NCBI GenBank assembly: GCA_049322715.1
Contig: JBMOQP010000027.1
Coordinates: 1 to 12,318, forward strand
Direction: 5' to 3'
Length of the DNA stretch: 12,318 nt
Source of the DNA: Thiofaba sp049322715
Lineage (GTDB): Bacteria > Pseudomonadota > Gammaproteobacteria > Halothiobacillales > Halothiobacillaceae
Below the pieces are notes generated by a model that did not search any database, was not told the DNA's origin, and saw only the letters and a list, made by a program, of their open reading frames with translations. Position numbers and translations under genes: made by a program. Of the stretch, positions 1-6,475 are shown piece by piece. Each line of letters opens with the position of its first letter. Positions within the stretch are counted from its first letter, which is position 1.

Positions 1-73
1 AGCGTTTCCCCTGGATCTTCGCGCAAGCCATCCATGGCCTGCTAGGCGTGAGTCACCTTGTCCCGGGCGATGA
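1..73. other. intergenic tail downstream of relA, no gene seen
   Basis: This is the 3' flank of relA, cut by the window edge. I see no coding sequence. It contains an 18-nt repeat copy (21-38) sitting in an imperfect hairpin, GCAAGCCAT against ATGGCCTGC, which could help end relA transcription. There is no clear run of T on the relA strand, so I do not call it a Rho-independent terminator. Confidence 0.5.
21..38. repeat. copy 1 of an 18-nt palindromic intergenic repeat
   Basis: The 18 bases are identical to 4886-4903. The core AGCCATCCATGGC is nearly self-complementary and extends into a 9-bp stem with one mismatch in this copy. Both copies lie outside genes, which suggests a dispersed repeat family, or a decayed copy of the element at 4685-4934. 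The flanks beyond about 25 nt do not match well. Confidence 0.55.
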
Positions 74-2173
74 TCACAGGCGGTTCACCGCATCCACGTC
101 ACGGATGGCCTTGAGCTTGTCCAGCAGCAGGGCGATGCTCTCCACGCCGGGCAGCTCCAGCGTGAGCCTGATCTGGCTCTGGCCGGTGCGCCGGTCCAGG
201 CGGCTTTCGCTGCTGACCAGGCGGGCCTTGAATTGGGCGAGGACGTTGCCGACGTCGCGCAGCAGTTCCGGGCGGTCCTCGCCCTGCACTTCGACACTAG
301 CCCGCACCGGAACGCCGGCAAGGCGCGGCCACTCGACCTCCATGATCCGCTCCGGGTGTTCCTGGCGCAGGTGGGCGAGGTTGCGGCAATCCGCGCGGTG
401 CAGGCGCAGGCCCTGGCCGCGGGTGATGAAGCCGACCACCGCATCACCCGGGGCCGGATTGCAGCAGCGCGCCGGCTCGGCCTGCAGCCCCTCGAGGGTG
501 ATGCGGCGCGCAGGCGCCTCGGGTGCGAGCTGGCGGGGCGGGGACGGGGTTTCCCCGGGGCGCACGGCGGCAAGCATGGCGCGGGCGGCATCGAGGAAGG
601 CCGCGCGCGATAGCTTGCCCTCGCCCAGTGCCTCCCAGGCGGCCTCCTCGCTCTTCAGGTGGAGCCGCTGCAGGAGGCCTTCGCGCTGCTCGCGCGAGAG
701 GCCCAGGCGGCGCACGGTCTTGTCCCAGTGGCCGCGCCCCTCCTCGCGCGCGGACTCGCGCTCGCGGCTGACGAACCAGGCGCGCACCTTGGCGCGGGCG
801 CTCTTGGAGACGAGGTAGCCGGACTTCGGGTCGGCCCATTCGCGGCTCGGGCTGCCCTGCGGGGCGCGCATCAGCTCGACCCGGTCGGCGTTGTCGAGGG
901 GGGTGTTCAGCGGCACCAGTCGGCCGTTGATCTTCGCCCCCTTGCAGGCATGGCCCAGCTCGGTGTGGATGGCATAGGCGAGGTCGAGCGGGGTGGCGCC
1001 GCGCGGCAGCTCCATCACGTGCCCCTTGGGGGTGAAGACGTAGACGGTGCTGGCGGCAAGCGTGGTGCCTTCGCCTTCCTCCAGGGCCAGCCTCAGGCGC
1101 TCCATCTCGTCCTGGAAAGGATCGGTCGCGCCCTTGCCGCCCTCCTTGTAGCGCCAGTGCGCGGCCACCCCGAGCTCGGCCTGCTCATGCATGGCGCGGG
1201 TGCGGATCTGCACCTCCAGGGTCTTGCCGTCCAGCGCATGCACGGCGGTGTGCAGGGACTGGTAGCCGTTCGGCTTTGGGTGGGCGATGTAGTCGTCGTA
1301 TTCACCCGGGATCGGGTCCCACAGGGTGTGCACGATGCCGAGCGCGGCGTAGCAGTCGGCGATGCTCTCCACCTGCACGCGCAGGGCTCGCACGTCGAAC
1401 AGCTGCTCGAAGGACAGCCGCTTGCGCTGCATCTTGCCGAAGATGCTGTACAGGTGCTTGGGGCGGCCGTAGACGCGGGCCTCGATGCCCTCGGCCTCGA
1501 GCGCCCGCTGGAGCTGCTCGCGCACGCGGACGATGTAGTCCTCTCGCTCGGCACGGCGCTCGTCGAGGAAGCGGGCGATGCGCTTGTAGGTGTCGGGCTC
1601 CAGGTGGCGAAAGGCGAGGTCCTCCAGTTCCCACTTCAGCTGGCCGAGCCCCAGCCGGTGGGCGAGGGGGGCGAACAGGTCCAGCGTCTCGCGCGCGACC
1701 CGACGGCGGATGTCGTCGTCATCGACGAGGGGCAGGGCGCGCAGGCGCTCCAGCCGGTAGGCCAGCTTGATCAGGATGCTGCGGGCGTCACTCACCATGG
1801 CCAGCAGCAGGCGGCGCAGGTTCTCGGCCTGGACCTGGTTCTCGGTGGCGGCCTGGGTCTCGCTGAATGTGTTCAGGCGGTGCACGTCCGCCACCAGGCG
1901 CGCCACGTGCGCGCCGTAGCGGCGGCCCATGTTCCCCTCGTCGAACGCGGGGCGAAGGCGCGGGTCGGCAAGGCAGGCGGCGAGCAGAGTGTCCGTGTCG
2001 GCCTTCATCTCGACCAGCAGCAGAGCGGCCCGCGGTCCGCGCGGCCGGGTGACATCGCCATCCCAGGCGGCGCCCGCCTCGGCGCAGGCCTCGCGCAGCA
2101 AGGGGCTGTCGCCGGCCTGTTCGAGCAGGTCGGCGCAGAGTTTTTCCGGCGCTTCGTCGAGTGGGTGCTGCAT
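74..2173 (-). CDS. relA: GTP pyrophosphokinase RelA, (p)ppGpp synthetase
   Basis: Cytoplasmic, ribosome-associated enzyme that transfers pyrophosphate from ATP to GTP/GDP to make the alarmone (p)ppGpp during amino-acid starvation. Visible layout of the 699 residues: a degenerate N-terminal HD region (about 20-200) with no HDxxED motif, so probably no hydrolase activity; a synthetase domain (about 231-345) with RVYGRPKHLYSI, EYDD at 291-294 and HPKPNGYQSLHT; a TGS domain (about 375-436); a helical region; a zinc-finger-like part with C570, C571 and C596; and a C-terminal ACT domain (about 622-695). The acidic EXDD motif is the RelA signature, where bifunctional SpoT/Rel enzymes have RXKD. The protein is about 45 residues shorter at the N-terminus than E. 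coli RelA (744). The ATG is the best in-frame start, but no good ribosome binding site precedes it. Transcribed divergently from the methyltransferase across 29 bp. Confidence 0.95.
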   Translation of the reverse strand: MQHPLDEAPEKLCADLLEQAGDSPLLREACAEAGAAWDGDVTRPRGPRAALLLVEMKADTDTLLAACLADPRLRPAFDEGNMGRRYGAHVARLVADVHRLNTFSETQAATENQVQAENLRRLLLAMVSDARSILIKLAYRLERLRALPLVDDDDIRRRVARETLDLFAPLAHRLGLGQLKWELEDLAFRHLEPDTYKRIARFLDERRAEREDYIVRVREQLQRALEAEGIEARVYGRPKHLYSIFGKMQRKRLSFEQLFDVRALRVQVESIADCYAALGIVHTLWDPIPGEYDDYIAHPKPNGYQSLHTAVHALDGKTLEVQIRTRAMHEQAELGVAAHWRYKEGGKGATDPFQDEMERLRLALEEGEGTTLAASTVYVFTPKGHVMELPRGATPLDLAYAIHTELGHACKGAKINGRLVPLNTPLDNADRVELMRAPQGSPSREWADPKSGYLVSKSARAKVRAWFVSRERESAREEGRGHWDKTVRRLGLSREQREGLLQRLHLKSEEAAWEALGEGKLSRAAFLDAARAMLAAVRPGETPSPPRQLAPEAPARRITLEGLQAEPARCCNPAPGDAVVGFITRGQGLRLHRADCRNLAHLRQEHPERIMEVEWPRLAGVPVRASVEVQGEDRPELLRDVGNVLAQFKARLVSSESRLDRRTGQSQIRLTLELPGVESIALLLDKLKAIRDVDAVNRL

Positions 2174-2202
2174 GGCCCATAGGATGTCACAATGCCGGGC
2201 CT

Positions 2203-3003
2203 ATGAGTGATACCTCCAACCCTCCTGCCGGGCGGCGCTGGGGTGGTGGCGCGCTGCGCGCCCTGCTCGCGCACCTGCCCGCCGCGCTGCTGGCCCTGCT
2301 GCTCTGGCGCTTCCTGCCCGCCCTGGTCGAGCCGCCTTATCCGGCATGGACCTTCTGGGCTGCCGAGGGCGTCCTCGCGGCCCTGTTCGCCGTGCTCTTG
2401 CGCTGTGCCCCCTGGTGGTGGGGCATCAATGCCCTGTTCCCGCCGCTGCTGGCGCTGGCCCTCGGGCTGGATTTTTCCCCGGGCTGGATGGGGCTGCTGT
2501 TCCTGGCCCTGCTGCTGGTGTATTGGAACGCGCACGGCGAGCGGGTGCCCCTTTACCTGAGCAACACGACGACCCACGCCGCCCTGCGGGCGATTCTCGA
2601 GCGGGAGGCGGGCGAGGCGCGGCGGGTGGTCGACCTCGGTTCGGGACTCGGGGGAGCGCTCCGCGCCATGGCGGAGGCACCGCGCGTGGCCGAGGCCGTA
2701 GGCGTGGAGAGCGCTCCACTGCCCTGGCTGGTCAGCACCCTGCGCCTTGCCCGCCATCCGCGCATTCGCATCCGGCATGCCAGCATCTGGTCGGAACGCC
2801 TGAGCGACTTCGATGTGGTCTATGCCTTTCTCTCGCCCGCGCCCATGCGCCGGCTGTGGGGCAAGCTGGTGCGCGAGGCGCGCCGGCCCATGCTGCTGAT
2901 TTCCAACAGTTTCGCCGTGCCCGATGTCGAGCCCGACGAGGTCATCGAGCTGGACGATGCCCGACGAACCGAGCTCTTTCTCTACAGGTTGCCACTCAAA
3001 TGA
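2203..3003 (+). CDS. membrane-anchored class I SAM-dependent methyltransferase
   Basis: 266 residues. The N-terminal part (about 20-108) has three or four hydrophobic segments rich in Leu/Ala/Trp, so the protein sits in the inner membrane. The C-terminal part is a compact Rossmann methyltransferase: motif I VVDLGSGLGG (142-151), an acidic residue after strand 2 in GVES (167-170), and FDVVYAFLSP (203-212) at the motif IV position. The PLYLSNTTTHAAL segment before motif I and the strand-4 region recall the FAM173/ATPSC-KMT protein-lysine methyltransferases, but I assign this from memory and the substrate is unknown. I chose the ATG at 2203 over an in-frame GTG at 2161, because the extension would run back into relA and adds an unremarkable 14 residues. 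The stop codon overlaps the truD start (ATGA), so the two genes are probably translationally coupled. Confidence 0.8.
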   Translation: MSDTSNPPAGRRWGGGALRALLAHLPAALLALLLWRFLPALVEPPYPAWTFWAAEGVLAALFAVLLRCAPWWWGINALFPPLLALALGLDFSPGWMGLLFLALLLVYWNAHGERVPLYLSNTTTHAALRAILEREAGEARRVVDLGSGLGGALRAMAEAPRVAEAVGVESAPLPWLVSTLRLARHPRIRIRHASIWSERLSDFDVVYAFLSPAPMRRLWGKLVREARRPMLLISNSFAVPDVEPDEVIELDDARRTELFLYRLPLK

Positions 3004-4013
3004 ACCTTCCCCATGCCTTGGGCGAACCGCCCGTGACCGGCCGCCTGCGCGCCGCGCCCGAGGACTTCGTCGTCGACGAGGTGCTCGGCTTCGTGCCCGA
3101 AGGGCGGTGGGATCACGCGTGGCTGTCCGTGCGCAAGCGCGGCGAGAACACCGCCTGGGTCGCGAAGCAGCTGAGCCGCATCGCCGGCTGTTCCGAGCGC
3201 GACGTGGGCTACTCCGGCCTCAAGGACCGCCACGCCGTCACCACCCAGTGGTTCAGCCTGCCCGCCCCGCGCAAGCCGGTGGACTGGTCGCGGCTGGCCG
3301 AGCGCACGGCCGCCGAGATCGTCGTCATCACCCGCCACGGCCGCAAGCTGCGCAAGGGAACGCATCGCGCCAACCGTTTCCTGCTGACCGTGCGCGATCT
3401 GGAGGGCGAGCTGGACGGCCTGGACGCACGCCTGGCCCGCATTGCCAGTGAAGGCGTGCCCAACTGGTTCGGCGAGCAGCGCTTCGGCCATGAGGGCGGC
3501 AACCTGGATGCGGTGCGCGCCTGGTTCGCCGGCGGCAAGCCGCCTCATCGAGGCCAGCAGGGGATGTTGCTCTCCACCGCGCGCAGCGAGCTGTTCAACG
3601 CCGTGCTGGCGCATCGCATCGAGGCCGGCAACTGGCTGGCGGTCCTGCCAGGCGAGCCCCTGATGCTGGACGGCAAGCACAGCTTCTTCATCGCCGAGGA
3701 GGGGGACGATGAGACAGCCCGCCGCCTGCGCGAGGGCGACGTGCACACCAGCGGCCCCCTGTGGGGCAAGGGCGGAAGCCAGGCGCAGGCGGCCTGCGCC
3801 GCGCTCGAGCAGGCCGTGCTGGCGCCCGAGTCGCTGTTGGCCGAGGGGCTCGAGCGGGAGGGGCTGGAACCGGCCCGCCGCCCGCTGCGCGTGATCCCGC
3901 GCCAGATGCACTGGCGCCTGGATGCCGCCGGCAAGGTCCTGACCGTGGGCTTCGTGCTGCCTGCCGGCAGCTACGCCACGGCGGTGATGAGGGAGATCGT
4001 CCGCGCCGATTGA
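3000..4013 (+). CDS. truD: tRNA pseudouridine(13) synthase TruD
   Basis: Converts uridine 13 of certain tRNAs (tRNA-Glu in E. coli) to pseudouridine, in the cytoplasm. The 337-residue product is close to E. coli TruD (349). It has the family's N-terminal PEDFVVDE block (20-27), the catalytic loop YSGLKDRHAVTTQ (71-83) with the nucleophilic aspartate at D76, and the conserved VPNWFGEQRFG (153-163) at the start of the TRUD insertion domain. The start codon overlaps the upstream stop in ATGA. This start gives the expected N-terminus MNLPHALGEPP; the same frame stays open further upstream, but only as a shadow of the methyltransferase gene. The usual gammaproteobacterial neighbours (ispD/ispF/surE) are absent here. 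Confidence 0.95.
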   Translation: MNLPHALGEPPVTGRLRAAPEDFVVDEVLGFVPEGRWDHAWLSVRKRGENTAWVAKQLSRIAGCSERDVGYSGLKDRHAVTTQWFSLPAPRKPVDWSRLAERTAAEIVVITRHGRKLRKGTHRANRFLLTVRDLEGELDGLDARLARIASEGVPNWFGEQRFGHEGGNLDAVRAWFAGGKPPHRGQQGMLLSTARSELFNAVLAHRIEAGNWLAVLPGEPLMLDGKHSFFIAEEGDDETARRLREGDVHTSGPLWGKGGSQAQAACAALEQAVLAPESLLAEGLEREGLEPARRPLRVIPRQMHWRLDAAGKVLTVGFVLPAGSYATAVMREIVRAD

Positions 4014-4051
4014 GGGGGGCGCTCGATCCAGGCATTGCGGAATCAAAGGTT

Positions 4052-4072
4052 GTGTACTTTGCTCGGGTACAC
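4052..4072. promoter_or_regulatory. inverted repeat GTGTAC-N9-GTACAC upstream of the cytochrome gene
   Basis: Perfect 6-bp arms flank a 9-nt spacer in the 161-bp gap between truD and the cytochrome c gene, about 100 nt before its start. Size and symmetry suit a dimeric regulator, but I cannot name one. There is no convincing -35/-10 pair beside it; TTGCGG at 4035-4040 is the best -35 candidate. Confidence 0.3.
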
Positions 4073-4174
4073 GACCCCGCCGCGTACGCGCCGGGCCGTG
4101 AGGCCTGTCTCCGCTTCATGTCCTTCCCCGACGCTGGAGACTTTCCTTCCATCCTCACCCTGGGGGACTCCATC

Positions 4175-4684
4175 ATGATCAAGCTTGGACACGGCGCGGC
4201 CACCATCGTGCTGGCCGTCCTGTCGCTGCAGGCAGGGGCGGACAGCACGCCCGTCAAGGACACGGTGGCCTATGGCAAGGCCGCAAGCATCGAGCAGGGG
4301 CGTTACCTGACCCGGATCGCCGGCTGCAACGACTGTCATACCGCGGGCTACATGGCCTCCGCGGGCAACGTGCCCGAGGCACAGTGGCTGCTCGGTGACA
4401 GCCTGGGCTGGCAGGGTGACTGGGGGACGACCTACGCGATCAACCTGCGCCTGTACGTGAAGGACATGAGCGAGGAGCAGTGGGTGGCCATGGCGCGCAC
4501 GAAGCAGTCCCGCCCGCCCATGCCCTGGTTCGGCCTGCGCGAGATGAAGGATGCGGACCTGCGGGCGATCTACCGCTTCCTTCGTTTCCTCGGTCCCGCC
4601 GGGGAGCCTGCGCCGGCCTATCTGCCTCCCGGGCAGCAGGCGGCGGGTCCGGTGGCCCGCTTCCCGGCCCCGCCGCCGCACTAA
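4175..4684 (+). CDS. exported monoheme cytochrome c
   Basis: Small periplasmic electron carrier of 169 residues. Residues 1-22 form a Sec signal peptide (short basic start, hydrophobic core, likely cleavage AGA/DS). One heme motif, CNDCH, is at 51-55 in the context YLTRIAGCNDCHTAGY. The methionine in RPPMPWF (M116) is the probable distal heme ligand. The WGTTYAINLRLYV and PAYLPPGQ blocks are typical of stand-alone cytochrome c proteins found in many proteobacteria, some of which accompany dehydrogenases; the partner here is unknown. The ATG at 4175 is preceded by GGGGGA at 4162-4167 and gives a clean leader. Its stop codon directly abuts the left end of the MITE-like element. It may have its own promoter, since 161 bp separate it from truD. 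Confidence 0.88.
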   Translation: MIKLGHGAATIVLAVLSLQAGADSTPVKDTVAYGKAASIEQGRYLTRIAGCNDCHTAGYMASAGNVPEAQWLLGDSLGWQGDWGTTYAINLRLYVKDMSEEQWVAMARTKQSRPPMPWFGLREMKDADLRAIYRFLRFLGPAGEPAPAYLPPGQQAAGPVARFPAPPPH

Positions 4685-4690
4685 CAGGAT

Positions 4691-4722
4691 GTTGGAAAAG
4701 GGCTTTCCTGCCCTTTTTCAAC
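4691..4722 (+). terminator. hairpin terminator after the cytochrome c gene
   Basis: Arms GTTGGAAAAGGGC and GCCCTTTTTCAAC (13 bp, one G-T wobble) surround a 6-nt loop, starting 7 nt after the cytochrome stop codon. The downstream arm carries TTTTT. The stem is part of the left end of the MITE-like element, so the element may supply the terminator. Confidence 0.55.
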
Positions 4723-4885
4723 TCGCTTGATCCCTCCTCTCGGACCCTTCCGCCGTCCATGGCGGAAGCCCCTGCGGGGTACGGCCCTCGAGATGCGTCC
4801 ATGCCGCAAGGTCCTTCGGACGCAGGCTTAGAGAGCGCCGCGGTACACGCCAACATCGTTGCATGGAGCAACGATGGAGCGCTTT

Positions 4886-4903
4886 GCGCAAGCCATCCAT
4901 GGC
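4886..4903. repeat. copy 2 of the 18-nt palindromic intergenic repeat
   Basis: Identical to 21-38. In this copy the surrounding stem is perfect: GCAAGCCAT (4888-4896) pairs with ATGGCTTGC (4899-4907) around a 2-nt centre. It lies near the right end of the MITE-like element. Confidence 0.6.
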
Positions 4904-4943
4904 TTGCCTTATCAGGGTGTTTTTCAACACCCTGCCAGGCGGC

Positions 4944-4973
4944 CAAAAGAAAAGGCGCCCGGGGGGGCGCCTT
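4944..4973 (-). terminator. Rho-independent terminator of the SQR gene
   Basis: Read on the minus strand just after the SQR stop codon, a 9-bp perfect GC-rich stem (AAGGCGCCC with GGGCGCCTT, loop CCCC) is followed by TTTTCTTTT. The spacing of 24 nt from the stop and the T-tract are classic. Confidence 0.85.
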
Positions 4974-4996
4974 GTTGACCGCGAAGCGGACTGGCC

Positions 4997-6274
4997 TTAC
5001 TTGGCCAGACGCTCGATGCCGATGGCCTTGAGTACGTACTTCTCGTAGACCGGCTCGGAGGTGCCGGACTTCATCTTGCGGATGAAGTACTTCTCGAACG
5101 CGATCTTGGCCAGGTGCACCCACTTGCCCTTCGCGAACCAGTTGACGTTGCGCGGCGGGATCTGCGGCAGGGCGATGAACGCGGCGCCGCGATCGCCCAT
5201 GTCGGCCAGGCAGATGGCCTGCCAGGTGCCCTTGTGGGTTGGCTGCTCGCCCTTCAGCTCCTGCTCGATGTTGTGCACGATCGCGGTCACCATGGACTCG
5301 ATCATGTAGCCGGTCTTCGGCGCGCCCACCGGCACGGGGGTGGCCTCGACCGGAGGGATGGCGACGCACACGCCGGCGGAGTAGATGTTCTTGTACTTCG
5401 GGTTGCGCTGGTGCTGGTCGATCAGCACGAAGCCACCCGGGTTGACGGCACCTTCGCCCAGCGCGGCCACGGCGTCCACGCCGCGGAACGGCGGCAGCAT
5501 CATCGAGTGGTTGAAGGGCAGTTCGTGGGTCTTGACCACGTTGCCCTGCATGTCGAGCTCCTCGACGTGCATCTTGCCGGCCTCGACCTTGGTGGTGCGG
5601 GCGTTGCAGATCCACTTGATGTCATGCATGCGCAGCTCGGACTCGAGCATGCCCTTGGAGTCGCCCACGCCGCCCAGGCCCAGGTGGCCGATGTACGGTT
5701 CGGCGGTGACGAAGGTGATGGGCACCTTGTTGCGCAGCTTCTTCTTGCGCAGGGCGGCATCGAGGATGAACACGTACTCGTAGGCCGGGCCGTAGCAGCT
5801 CGCACCCTGGAAGGCGCCGATGATGACGGGGCCCGGGGTCTCGCACAGCTTCTGGAAGTCCTGGTAGGCCTGTTCGGAGTGGTCCACGGTGCACACCGAC
5901 TGGGTGTGGCCGCCATGCGGGCCGGCGCCTTCGATGGCGGCGAAGTTCAGCTTCGGGCCGGTGGTGATGATCAGGTAGTCGTACTTGACCGTGTTGCCGT
6001 TGTCGAGGTGCAGGGTGTTCTGGTCGGCGTCGATCTTGTTCACCGCGCTGGCGATGAAGTCGATGCCCTTGCGCTTGAGGTACGGCTCGATCGGGAAGGT
6101 GATCTCGTCGCGGGTGCGCCAGCCCACGGCGACCCAGGGGTTGGATGGCACGAACTGGAAGTAGTCCACCGCGTTGATGACGGTGATCTGGTGTTCCTTG
6201 CCCAGCAGTTCGCGTGCCTCATAGGCCGCCGGCATGCCGCCGATGCCCGCGCCGAGGATGACGATGTGCGCCAT
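4997..6274 (-). CDS. sqr: sulfide:quinone oxidoreductase, Acidithiobacillus-like
   Basis: FAD enzyme bound to the periplasmic face of the inner membrane that oxidises sulfide to polysulfide/sulfur and passes electrons to quinone. The 425-residue product opens with the FAD-binding fold VILGAGIGGMPAAYE (5-19). It keeps three cysteines in the contexts of the redox-active cysteines of A. ferrooxidans SQR: C128 (SVCTVDH), C160 (GASCYGPAYEY) and C355 (AICLADMGDRG). NPGGFVLID, APKTGYMIESMV and the amphipathic C-terminal WVHLAKIAFEKYFIRKMK, a likely membrane anchor, also fit. There is no signal peptide, as in several studied SQRs. AGGAGG at 6284-6289 (minus) sits 9 nt before the ATG and fixes the start. 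It lies downstream of the Tat-type SQR across 201 bp and ends at a strong terminator. I do not assign a formal SQR type number. Confidence 0.92.
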   Translation of the reverse strand: MAHIVILGAGIGGMPAAYEARELLGKEHQITVINAVDYFQFVPSNPWVAVGWRTRDEITFPIEPYLKRKGIDFIASAVNKIDADQNTLHLDNGNTVKYDYLIITTGPKLNFAAIEGAGPHGGHTQSVCTVDHSEQAYQDFQKLCETPGPVIIGAFQGASCYGPAYEYVFILDAALRKKKLRNKVPITFVTAEPYIGHLGLGGVGDSKGMLESELRMHDIKWICNARTTKVEAGKMHVEELDMQGNVVKTHELPFNHSMMLPPFRGVDAVAALGEGAVNPGGFVLIDQHQRNPKYKNIYSAGVCVAIPPVEATPVPVGAPKTGYMIESMVTAIVHNIEQELKGEQPTHKGTWQAICLADMGDRGAAFIALPQIPPRNVNWFAKGKWVHLAKIAFEKYFIRKMKSGTSEPVYEKYVLKAIGIERLAK

Positions 6275-6475
6275 GGATCAAAGCCTCCTGATTGTGTGCC
6301 CTTAGTCGCGCCAGGGCTGAAATGCTTGTCTTTTGTCCCTGCTTATGCAAGGTGCAGCGATCCTAGCATGGCAATTATCAGGAGGCTCATTCTGTCGTCT
6401 TATGTCTTATAAGAAAATCTATGAGTCATAAATATCCTACTGGTACGGTTGGGTATTGGCTCGGCATGCGCCCGA
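6275..6475 (-). promoter_or_regulatory. AT-rich control region between the two SQR genes
   Basis: This noncoding 201 bp holds a sharply AT-rich core (about 6375-6435) in otherwise GC-rich DNA. In it are a tandem direct repeat GTCTTAT twice (6397-6410), an 8-bp palindrome CTTATAAG (6406-6413), and TATGA-G-TCATA (6420-6430). On the minus strand TATAAG could act as a -10 box, with only weak -35 candidates upstream. I infer that sqr has its own promoter here. No terminator for the upstream gene is evident. Confidence 0.45.

Larger units (their letters stand above)
4685..4934. mobile_element. MITE-like palindromic element with terminal inverted repeats
   Basis: The ends are related inverted repeats: CAGGATGTTGGAAAA (4685-4699) and, on the opposite strand, CAGGGTGTTGAAAAA (4934-4920), 13 of 15 identical. 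Inside are hairpins one after another: 4691-4722 (13-bp arms), 4748-4767 (7-bp arms), 4794-4824 (7-bp arms, 17-nt loop), 4854-4876 (9-bp arms), 4888-4907 (9-bp arms, 2-nt centre) and 4913-4934 (9-bp arms). No open reading frame in it looks real. The size of about 250 bp, the terminal repeats and the lack of a transposase fit a non-autonomous element mobilised in trans. I see no clear target-site duplication, so a complex structured repeat or an untranslated RNA region are alternatives. Confidence 0.5.

Noticed and set aside
659..2182. 507-residue open frame antisense to relA
   Set aside because: It is a shadow of the strong RelA coding sequence on the other strand, with low-complexity composition and no recognisable domain.
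2346..2999. N-terminal extension of the truD frame
   Set aside because: It is an out-of-frame shadow of the methyltransferase, and TruD similarity begins at the ATG at 3000.
4748..4934. CRISPR array
   Set aside because: The hairpins differ from one another and are not regularly spaced direct repeats.
4480..5031. 183-residue plus-strand frame across the MITE-like element
   Set aside because: It overlaps the real cytochrome gene out of frame and consists of hairpin arms; no domain is seen.
5114..6412. 432-residue open frame antisense to sqr
   Set aside because: Composition (many V, D, H, A, L, G) is typical of a complementary-strand shadow in high-GC DNA; the SQR on the minus strand has all family motifs.
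6378..6432. AGGAGG on the plus strand followed by a short ATG frame
   Set aside because: The frame from 6402 has only nine codons and the spacing is too long; it is probably incidental.
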